A stretch of 64,000 nt of DNA from DATKPC01 sp035524275 (GTDB taxonomy: Bacteria > Pseudomonadota > Gammaproteobacteria > Burkholderiales > Burkholderiaceae_F): contig DATKPC010000051.1 in the NCBI GenBank assembly GCA_035524275.1, positions 1 to 64,000 of the forward strand. Direction: 5' to 3'. Made by a program: the position numbers and the translations under genes. Within the stretch, counting starts at the first letter, position 1. Each line of letters begins with the position of its first letter. Shown in pieces: positions 36,687 to 43,623 of the stretch. The notes under the pieces were generated by a model that saw nothing but the letters and a program-made list of their open reading frames with translations, was not told the origin of the DNA and ran no database searches.

Positions 36687-37399
36687 GGTTCGCCCCAGGA
36701 ACTCTCGCCTCGCTGAAGGCGCCTTGCCAGGATGGCCATTCCGTTCACGGTGGCGACGATCGCGAGCAGGACGACGCCCAGCGCGAGGGCCAGCGGCAGG
36801 TCGCCTTTGCTGGTCTCCAGGGCGATCGACGTCGTCATGACGCGCGTGACCCCTTCGATATTGCCCCCAACGATCATCACGGCGCCGACCTCGGAAAGGG
36901 CGCGGCCGAAGGCCGTCAGGACGATCGTCGCGACGGCCCATCGCTCATGCAGCAGCACCAGGATCCCGGCGACCATCGGCGTGGCGCCCATCGATCGAAG
37001 GGGATCGCCGGCCTGGCGCAGTCCATCGGCGACCAGTTGGCGCGACAGCGCCGCGAGCAGCGGAAGCACCAGGATCGTTTGCGCAATGACCATCGCACCG
37101 GGCGTGAACAGGATGCCCCACGCGCCGAGCGGTCCCGCGCGGGACAGGAGGAGGTAGACGACCAGGCCGACGACGACCGAAGGAAGCGCCAGCAAGGTAT
37201 GCAGCCCGGCCACGACGATTCGCCGACCGGGGAATGGCTTGGAGGCAAGCCAGCCGCCGGCCGCAAGGCCGACAACCGAAGCGATCGCGCAGGCCGATCC
37301 GCTCACGACGAGCGAAAGCCAGATGGTCCTTAGCATGACCGGATCGGCGTGAAGTATCAATCCGGCGGCCACGCCGAGGCTCTCGGTCAAGTCAAGCAT
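36683..37399 (-). CDS. tupB: Tungstate ABC transporter permease
   Basis: A 238-residue inner-membrane permease with about five or six hydrophobic segments (LRTIWLSLVVSGSACAIASV, LHTLLALPSVVVGLVVYLLL and so on). The ATPase-coupling loop contains SMGATPMVAGILVLLHE and AFGRALSEVGAVMIVGGNI, typical of the TupB/ModB group. First gene of the tup operon. The 333-base gap upstream contains only a weak ModE-like half (GCATAACG near 37450), so molybdate control here is uncertain. Confidence 0.9.
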   Translation of the reverse strand: MLDLTESLGVAAGLILHADPVMLRTIWLSLVVSGSACAIASVVGLAAGGWLASKPFPGRRIVVAGLHTLLALPSVVVGLVVYLLLSRAGPLGAWGILFTPGAMVIAQTILVLPLLAALSRQLVADGLRQAGDPLRSMGATPMVAGILVLLHERWAVATIVLTAFGRALSEVGAVMIVGGNIEGVTRVMTTSIALETSKGDLPLALALGVVLLAIVATVNGMAILARRLQRGESSWGEP

Positions 37400-37732
37400 C
37401 GATTACCGGTGCTGGAACCGGCAGCCCTTCGTCATTTCCCGGCAACGAGCATAACGCCGGCAGTCGCCGGATCGGGCTGGCCCCACGTCGGGCGGACCCG
37501 GATCGGATCGAACCGCCGCGACCGCGTCCGCCGGCGCGCGACGTCATCCTGAACGGCGCTCGCCGGCACTGGTACATTAGGCCTGCATTCCGGTGTCTCG
37601 TCGGGTGTCCCGCCGGGTGCCTCGAGCCCGGCGCGGCCTGGCAGGATGTCCCGGGGTCGTGCGACCCGGAGGCGCCAGGATATCGCGCTCGTTTCGCCGC
37701 GGTCGATTCGCCAAGAGTCCTGGGGGCGACGT
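37400..37732. other. Divergent intergenic region tupB / TIR gene
   Basis: No gene is supported in these 333 bases. The region should hold both divergent promoters. It is GC-rich with one less GC-rich patch near 37410-37455, which contains a CATAACG half-site. An in-frame extension of the TIR gene reaches back to 37646 but lacks a ribosome-binding site. Confidence 0.5.
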
Positions 37733-39595
37733 ATGGCGCACCTCTTCGTCAGCTATCGACGCGATGATTCCGCCGCCGAGGCGGGACGGCTTGCCGACGG
37801 ACTCGCCGCGCACGCGAGCCATCCGACGGTCTTCTTCGATACCGAGGCGATCGCACCGGGTGACCCCTGGCGCCAGCGCATCGACGACGCGCTGGCGCAC
37901 TGCGACGTCATGCTCGTCGTCATCGGCCCGCATTGGCTCGACACCGCGCCCGGCAGCGGACGGCCGCGGCTCTTCGACGCCGGCGACGTCCAGGCGTATG
38001 AGATCGCGGCGGCGCTGAAGCGCCGGATCCGGACCATCCCGATCCTCGTTGCCGGCGCGACCCTGCCGGTGCGCGCGCAATTGCCCGAGACCTTGTCGGG
38101 GCTCCTCGACGCCAATGCCCTCGAGATCCGCACCAGCGCCTTCGCGCGCGACCTGCGCGCGCTCGAAGCCGCGATCCTGCCGCGGCCGTGGCGGCGTGTC
38201 GTCCTCGGCGGCCTGGGGCTCGCCGTCGTGGTCGGCATCGCGGCCTGGGGCCTCGATCAACTGCCGCCTGTTTTCCGCCACGAAGGCCGCGGCGGGACTC
38301 CGGCGACCGAGGCCATGGTCGACCTGGACATCGCGTTCACGCCGAACCCGCTGATGTCGCAGAAATTCGGCGGCATCGACAACGGGCTGCGCGCGGAGAT
38401 CGACGAGCCGGAACGCATCGGTCCGCTGCTGCTCGTCGCGGACGGCGAACGTTTCGTCAATCGCGGCTTTCGCGTGCCTCGGCCCGGCAGCACGCTCGTG
38501 GGCGAACTGGTCCGCAACGTTCCGGGCGCGGTCGAGGTCACCGAGGAAAACAAGGACCTGATCTTCACGACCATCTGTCTCGACGTGGCGCGGACGGCAC
38601 CACCGAGCAACGGTCGCCTGCGCCTGGCGTGCGAAGAAGGGCGACGATGCAGCCCGGAAGGCGACGGCGGGATCGCTCGGGCATGCGGGGCCACGGGCGC
38701 CGGCGCGTTCCAGTGGATGCCGACCGCGATGGCCCAGGAAACCGCCGTCGCAAAGAGCCCGCCGCGTCCGCAGCCGGGCGACTGGATCGTGCCGCAGTTG
38801 AGCGCGTTGCAGCGGGCGGCCACGACGCCGCAGGCGGCGGCGTACAGCGAGGTCACCCTGACGCTGCCGACGCCGCCCGCCGGCGTGCAGGCCGACGAGG
38901 TCACGTACGAACTGACCGTCAATCGGCGGCGGCTGTGGGTCGACGGGATGGCGTCGTGGACTCACGCGCAGGCGTTCGACGCGACGCACCCGCTGACGTT
39001 GACGTTCGGCCTCGAGAACCTCGATGCCTCGGGCGCGAATCACGGCCAGGAAAAGGTCGACGTGCGGATCGTCCTGCTCGCGCATCGCCGCCCGGTCCAC
39101 GAGGATGCCTGCTCGCTGAATCTGGTCGCGCTGCGCACGATCGAGACGCGTACGATCAGCACGCTGAAAGGGCTCGAAGCTCGCTGGGCCGCGACCTATC
39201 ATGCGGCACCGCAGGACCGGTTCCAGGTCTTCGCGTTCGGCGGCAACGAGGCCCGGACGCTCGCCGCGAAGGCCTCGTTCGATGCGCTGGCAATCGCTGC
39301 ATCGGCGAAGAGCGACGCCGGTCGCCTCGTCGGCGTCGTGCGTCCGCCGAACCGGTCGAACACCGCGTGGGGGCTCGCGATCGGCGAGGTCATGCCCAGC
39401 GGGCAGATCCGGTTCAGCTACAGCGCGAACCGTGCTGCCGCGCTCTGCCAGTGGGTCGGCGAGGGGCGCAATCGCGAACGCCTCGCGAAAGCGTTCGATT
39501 CGCCGGGCAAATTCCGGGTGCGCGAGATCGCCACCGCAGTCAACGACGACGCGCCGAAGGCCATGACCGCGTGCAACGCCTTCTCCGCGCCGTGA
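37733..39595 (+). CDS. Membrane-anchored TIR-domain protein
   Basis: A 620-residue protein. Residues 2-145 are a bacterial TIR domain: LFVSYRRDDSAAEAGRLADGL, VFFDTEAIAPGDPW, CDVMLVVIGPHW and AYEIAAALKR with a candidate catalytic Glu at 90. A single hydrophobic helix follows at about 155-174 (VVLGGLGLAVVVGIAAWG). The C-terminal ~440 residues should lie outside the cytoplasm; they contain at least two beta-rich segments (about 370-450 and 500-600) with no known family. TIR domains cleave NAD+ or act as scaffolds. Its stop overlaps the next start (GTGA), linking it to an exported zinc-peptidase-like protein. Defence or stress signalling is possible but unproven. Confidence 0.8.
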   Translation: MAHLFVSYRRDDSAAEAGRLADGLAAHASHPTVFFDTEAIAPGDPWRQRIDDALAHCDVMLVVIGPHWLDTAPGSGRPRLFDAGDVQAYEIAAALKRRIRTIPILVAGATLPVRAQLPETLSGLLDANALEIRTSAFARDLRALEAAILPRPWRRVVLGGLGLAVVVGIAAWGLDQLPPVFRHEGRGGTPATEAMVDLDIAFTPNPLMSQKFGGIDNGLRAEIDEPERIGPLLLVADGERFVNRGFRVPRPGSTLVGELVRNVPGAVEVTEENKDLIFTTICLDVARTAPPSNGRLRLACEEGRRCSPEGDGGIARACGATGAGAFQWMPTAMAQETAVAKSPPRPQPGDWIVPQLSALQRAATTPQAAAYSEVTLTLPTPPAGVQADEVTYELTVNRRRLWVDGMASWTHAQAFDATHPLTLTFGLENLDASGANHGQEKVDVRIVLLAHRRPVHEDACSLNLVALRTIETRTISTLKGLEARWAATYHAAPQDRFQVFAFGGNEARTLAAKASFDALAIAASAKSDAGRLVGVVRPPNRSNTAWGLAIGEVMPSGQIRFSYSANRAAALCQWVGEGRNRERLAKAFDSPGKFRVREIATAVNDDAPKAMTACNAFSAP

Positions 39596-40404
39596 ACGCG
39601 CGCCGTCGCCTGCTGCAGGCGGTTCTCGGCTCGGCGTTCGTACGCGTGGCGCGCGCGGCCGGCTCGCCCGGTACGCCCGATTTGCCCAGCCCGGCCCGCG
39701 CCCCGAATGAGTCGATCACGCCGGTCGTCATCGGCGATACGCAGGTCGAGCTCTATACCCGACGCTTCGGATCCGGCGGCTGGCGCTACCTCAACCTGCA
39801 CGAAAACGAGCGCACGTCGGTCGAAGCCGCGAGGCTGCTGCTGCAGTCCGAGCCTGGAACGCTGATCGGCCTGCGGTCGCGCGGCAGTCGCCTTGTGACC
39901 TTCCACGACGGCGGGCGTCCGTACACGTTCGACCCGAACCGGATCTTCAGCGACGACGGCCTGGAGCGGACGATGCGGCACTATGCGTCGTATGCTTCGA
40001 AGGCCGCCGAGGCCGTCCGCGGGCTTCGCGCCGCGATCCTCGCGGCCATCGCGGGGCCACCCGAGGACCGGATCGTCGCGCTTCACAACAACTATGGCGG
40101 CGGGTTCTCGATCCACCGGTACGCCCAGGCCGGGACGCAATCGGCGGATGCCCGTGCCGTCGCGATGCCGTCCGGCCATGAGCCGGAAGATTTCTTCCTC
40201 GTGACGCGGCCGCGTGACTTCGAGGCGCTGCGCGATGCAGGATTCAACGTCGTGCTGCAGGCCGAGCACCCGGCGGATGACGGATCGCTGTCGGTCTGGG
40301 CGCAGCGCGAAGGCCGCGCGTATGTCAACGTCGAGGCCCGGCACGGCAGGCTGCAGACGCAGTTGCGTATGCTGCGTGCCGTTGCAGCGCTCGCGCGGAT
40401 GTAG
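39592..40404 (+). CDS. Exported protein with M14 zinc-carboxypeptidase-like motifs
   Basis: A 270-residue protein beginning at GTG 39592, overlapping the TIR gene stop; a GTG 21 bases upstream is an alternative. The N-terminus NARRRLLQAVLGSAF resembles a twin-arginine or Sec signal. The body has H70-E-N-E73, then DPNRIF (D114-R117), then ALHNN with H165. That order and spacing resemble M14/AstE zinc hydrolases (HxxE, DxNR, later His), so an amidase or carboxypeptidase fold is inferred, not recognised directly. Coupling to a TIR receptor is unusual. Confidence 0.6.
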   Translation: MNARRRLLQAVLGSAFVRVARAAGSPGTPDLPSPARAPNESITPVVIGDTQVELYTRRFGSGGWRYLNLHENERTSVEAARLLLQSEPGTLIGLRSRGSRLVTFHDGGRPYTFDPNRIFSDDGLERTMRHYASYASKAAEAVRGLRAAILAAIAGPPEDRIVALHNNYGGGFSIHRYAQAGTQSADARAVAMPSGHEPEDFFLVTRPRDFEALRDAGFNVVLQAEHPADDGSLSVWAQREGRAYVNVEARHGRLQTQLRMLRAVAALARM

Positions 40405-40470
40405 CGTTTGTCGCGGTCGGCCCTTCGCGTCCGGGCGCTCGAACCACGATCAACGACCGCGACGACCCGG

Positions 40471-40869
40471 ATGACGACCGAACTCCGCCGCTATCGACGC
40501 AAGCCGGACCGCCCGATCACGGCGATACGGATCACGCTGGAGACCGACGGCTTCAGCTATCGAAAATGGGGTGGCGTGCAACGCTGCAAGCCGGGCGACT
40601 GGCTCGTCGACAACGGCGGCGATGTCTACAGCGTCGATGCCGACGTGTTCGCCCGGACGTACCGGCCATCGGGACCGGGGCAATTCGTGAAGATCAGCGC
40701 CGTGTGGGCGCGCGTCGCGCAAGAGTCGGGGTTCGTCGAGACGAAGGAGGGTGCGTCGCATTTTGCGCCGGGGGACTACATCGTCTGCAACCATGCCGAT
40801 GGCAGCGACGCCTACTGCATGTCGGCGGCGAGGTTCGCTGCGCTCTACGAAGAGGATGACCCCGCCTGA
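40471..40869 (+). CDS. Small protein with two internal repeats
   Basis: A 132-residue cytoplasmic protein of unknown family. It contains a duplicated unit: residues about 18-64 (KPGDWLVDNGGDVYSVDAD, then VFARTY) and about 75-126 (APGDYIVCNHADGSDAYCM, then RFAALY). Each unit has a PGD turn followed by a short strand and a helix. Start 40471 is chosen; an earlier in-frame start at 40408 lacks a ribosome-binding site. It follows the TIR/zinc-peptidase-like pair on the same strand after 66 bases and may share their transcript. Confidence 0.65.
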   Translation: MTTELRRYRRKPDRPITAIRITLETDGFSYRKWGGVQRCKPGDWLVDNGGDVYSVDADVFARTYRPSGPGQFVKISAVWARVAQESGFVETKEGASHFAPGDYIVCNHADGSDAYCMSAARFAALYEEDDPA

Positions 40870-40931
40870 CCCCGACCGACCGCCGGCGACGGGAGGGCGC
40901 GAGGACACGCCCGTCCCTTCGCTGGCGTCGG

Positions 40932-43145
40932 CTACTGCAGCGCGCCGTCGATCACCTTCGGCATCGCGGTCACCGTCGGCATGGCGCCGAGGTATTCGCT
41001 GTCGGAGGCACTGCTCGGGTCATGCAGGCCGCCCGATGGCAGCGCCTGCGGCGTCAGCGCCATCGACGTGCACTGGCCGAGGGACGGAGCGAGCAGGATT
41101 TCGCCCTGCAGCGCCTTGACCAGGAGCGTCCGCGACGCCGTTGCGTTCGTGCCCGGCAGCGTGAGTTGCGTGCCATCCGGAATCGAGAACAGCGGCATGT
41201 AGTTCGAGCCGTTCGTCGAACAGTCGACGACGCTGTTGTTCACCGGATTGACGCAGAACCCCGGAATGCCGTTGAGGTTGCCGAACCCGTTGAACTGCAG
41301 CAGGATCGGCAGGCCCGCGTACGGACCGTACGGCGAACCCGTCGGGACCGTGTACGGGATGTTCACGGGCGGGTCGAACGGCACGGCATTGCCGTTGAGC
41401 GTCAGCCAGAGCGACTGGTTCCACTGTTGCGGGCCGGTCTGCCAGGTGTAGTAGGTCGTCGGATTCGCCGGCTCGCAGACGCTGCCGGCCGGGAACCCGG
41501 AGGGGCAGTTGGCCGTCGTCAGCGGCGCATCGAGCAGCCAGCCGGACGAGATGCCATTTTGCGCGTACGGCGAACCGTTCGGATACTGGCTTGCCTGCTC
41601 GAGGACGACCGGCGAGCCGCTTTCCATCAGGCCCGCCGCGGTGAACGCATAGGTCACCGTGCCGGCAGCGCTCGGGGCGCTGAACCACTGCTGGTCCGTG
41701 CCATTGCCGAACGGTGTCGTCGATGCGTTGCCTTGCGAGAACGCGAGAAGTTGCGCGGCGGTCGGGCATTGATTCAGGCAGTAGAGCGTCAGCGGCGCGG
41801 AGCCCGGAAGCACGGTCGACTGCGTGTAGTAGTAGACCGGATCGGTCGGCGCATGCGCGGAACCGGTGGGCGGAATGTTCAGGTTGCCGCCGAACGAGTC
41901 GGCCCAGCCCTGCAACGGCTGCGTCGCGAACGCGGTCGGCAGCAGCGTTGCCGCCGGGTTCAATGACGAGGTCGTGCAGCCGTTGCCGCTGCAGCTCTGC
42001 GTGCCGACGACGGAAAAGGCCTGGCTCGCCGAGCTCCATTGCAACACCCAGGTGTTCCAGCCGGTCGCGGCCGCGTTGCCGGTCGTGAGGCCGGTCAGGT
42101 CGGCCCCGACGTTGAAGGGGATGCCGTCGAGCGCGTTGAGCACCGCGTTCTGCTGCGTCCACTTCGTGAGCTTGCCGCCGACCTTGTTGAGCTGGTACGT
42201 CGCCGTGACGTTCGGACGCTGGTCGGTCACCGTGATGCCGGCGACCGGTTGGCCGTCGGCAATCGCCAGGCCCTGGAAGTTGATTCCCCAGTAGTTGCCG
42301 AAACCGTAGTAGGTCTGCCCGCCGGAGACGGCCTGCAGCGGAATGCCCGGATGCGGCAGGTCGACGCGCTGCCCGGTCGTCGCGTCGTACGTGCCGTATT
42401 GCCAGACGAGCGTCTTCGCATTCGCCTGGCTGCGGGCGAAGCAGACGTCGTTCGTGCCGTCGCTGCGGCGGAAGTAGCTCGGGTTGTACGCGAAATTGAA
42501 CGTGCTCTGCGGCATGCCCGAGCTTCCGCCGCCGACCTGCATCGTCCCGGAGCCGGCCGTCGTGCCGTTCGTCGCCATCGCGAGCGCGGTGTTGTCGGAG
42601 TTCGGGCCCGTCTCCAGGAACGAAATGGACGCACTCTGCGCATCGATGTAGCCGTTGAAGCCGACCTGGCCGTTGCGCTTGCCGATGTAGTCCATCCGGA
42701 AGATGCCATACGGCGCGGTGGCGCTTGGCGCTTGCGTCGCGCTGAGCGACGCGTAGACATTCGTCGTTGCGCCCTGCTCGGTCAGCGACAGCCAGACTTT
42801 CGCCCGCATCGGGTCGTTGTTGGAGGCGCGCGTCACGTTGACGATCGCGTTGGCGTAGTTCGTCGCTCCGGCGGACGAGCCGCTCGCCTGGCCATTCTTC
42901 GACTGGCACTTGTTCATGTCGACCAGCGCCAGGTACGGCCCGGCGTTGACCATGTCGCTGGGGTCCATGGCGCCGATCACGCACAGCACCATGTTCAGGC
43001 TGCCGATACCTTGCGACGTCTGGTCGCGAACCGACATGTTCGGCACGTCGGTGTTGTAGGGCGCCGTTGCGGGGACCTGCGCGGCGGCCGCAAAGCTGAC
43101 GACGCTCGGCGCCAGCAGCGCCGCGATCCGGGTCTTTACGTTCAT
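40932..43145 (-). CDS. Large secreted protein of unknown function
   Basis: A 737-residue protein with a signal peptide (NVKTRIAALLAPSVVSFAAA, cleavage near AAAQV). The mature part is rich in Gly, Asn, Ser, Thr and aromatic residues, with several Cys pairs (for example SCSGNGC and YCLNQC) suggesting extracellular disulfides. A motif near the N-terminus (NAGPYLALVDMNKCQ) seems the most conserved-looking part. No catalytic domain is recognised. GGAG lies before the ATG at 43145, ten bases after the stop of a tiny lipoprotein gene, so the two form an operon. Confidence 0.75.
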   Translation of the reverse strand: MNVKTRIAALLAPSVVSFAAAAQVPATAPYNTDVPNMSVRDQTSQGIGSLNMVLCVIGAMDPSDMVNAGPYLALVDMNKCQSKNGQASGSSAGATNYANAIVNVTRASNNDPMRAKVWLSLTEQGATTNVYASLSATQAPSATAPYGIFRMDYIGKRNGQVGFNGYIDAQSASISFLETGPNSDNTALAMATNGTTAGSGTMQVGGGSSGMPQSTFNFAYNPSYFRRSDGTNDVCFARSQANAKTLVWQYGTYDATTGQRVDLPHPGIPLQAVSGGQTYYGFGNYWGINFQGLAIADGQPVAGITVTDQRPNVTATYQLNKVGGKLTKWTQQNAVLNALDGIPFNVGADLTGLTTGNAAATGWNTWVLQWSSASQAFSVVGTQSCSGNGCTTSSLNPAATLLPTAFATQPLQGWADSFGGNLNIPPTGSAHAPTDPVYYYTQSTVLPGSAPLTLYCLNQCPTAAQLLAFSQGNASTTPFGNGTDQQWFSAPSAAGTVTYAFTAAGLMESGSPVVLEQASQYPNGSPYAQNGISSGWLLDAPLTTANCPSGFPAGSVCEPANPTTYYTWQTGPQQWNQSLWLTLNGNAVPFDPPVNIPYTVPTGSPYGPYAGLPILLQFNGFGNLNGIPGFCVNPVNNSVVDCSTNGSNYMPLFSIPDGTQLTLPGTNATASRTLLVKALQGEILLAPSLGQCTSMALTPQALPSGGLHDPSSASDSEYLGAMPTVTAMPKVIDGALQ

Positions 43146-43155
43146 CGGCGGCTCC

Positions 43156-43329
43156 TCAGTTCGTCGTGACGACCGACACGGCTTTCGGCGTCGCGATGCC
43201 CGCGATCTGGGGCTGCGACGGCGCGCTTGAACCGCCTGACGACGACGAGGACGACGACGAGCCCCCGCCGCAACCGGCCAGGGCGACAACGGCGAAGGCG
43301 AGCATCAGGGCATGCGGCGCGAATCTCAT
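43156..43329 (-). CDS. Small lipoprotein
   Basis: A 57-residue lipoprotein. The signal peptide RFAPHALMLAFAVVALAGC ends in a clear lipobox (LAGC), followed by GGG, a run of eight serines and an extended tail (SQPQIAGIATPKAVSVVTTN). GGGAG lies seven bases upstream of the ATG at 43329. It sits directly before the 737-residue secreted protein, with which it is probably co-expressed. The flexible poly-Ser tail suggests a surface tether or spacer; the function is unknown. Confidence 0.7.
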   Translation of the reverse strand: MRFAPHALMLAFAVVALAGCGGGSSSSSSSSGGSSAPSQPQIAGIATPKAVSVVTTN

Positions 43330-43355
43330 GCAGGGAACTCCCGGAGTGGCATTTC

Positions 43356-43403
43356 GGACGAGACAGCGGACGAGACAGTGGAGGAGACAGCGGAGGGGAC
43401 AGC
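43356..43403. repeat. 12-bp tandem repeat upstream of lipoprotein gene
   Basis: Four consecutive 12-base units of the form ggaSgRgacagY, with one or two differences between units, lie 27-74 bases upstream of the lipoprotein start. On the transcribed strand the units read as repeated CTGTCTCGTCC, which would fall in the leader RNA. It could be a slippage-prone spacer or leader; nothing indicates a specific regulator. Confidence 0.65.
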
Positions 43404-43623
43404 GCGCGTCGAGGCGGCGGTTGGGCCCTCATCTCTCCTATCGGTCGCGACGCGCCGCCGCTTGAATGCGCTGGCGGAATGCGATGCTTTCGCCGGTCAA
43501 TTCAGTCGATCGACGTCGCGGCCCGCGGCCCGGCGCCGATGGCGGAGCAGCAGCCGGCTGAACGACCGGTCACTCCCCTCGGCCGCCCGCGCGGATGAGG
43601 GGAGCCTTCGGCGACGCGGCGTC

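Noticed and set aside
37445..37456. ModE-like half-site upstream of tupB
   Set aside because: Only one CATAACG half is present with no inverted partner at the right spacing.
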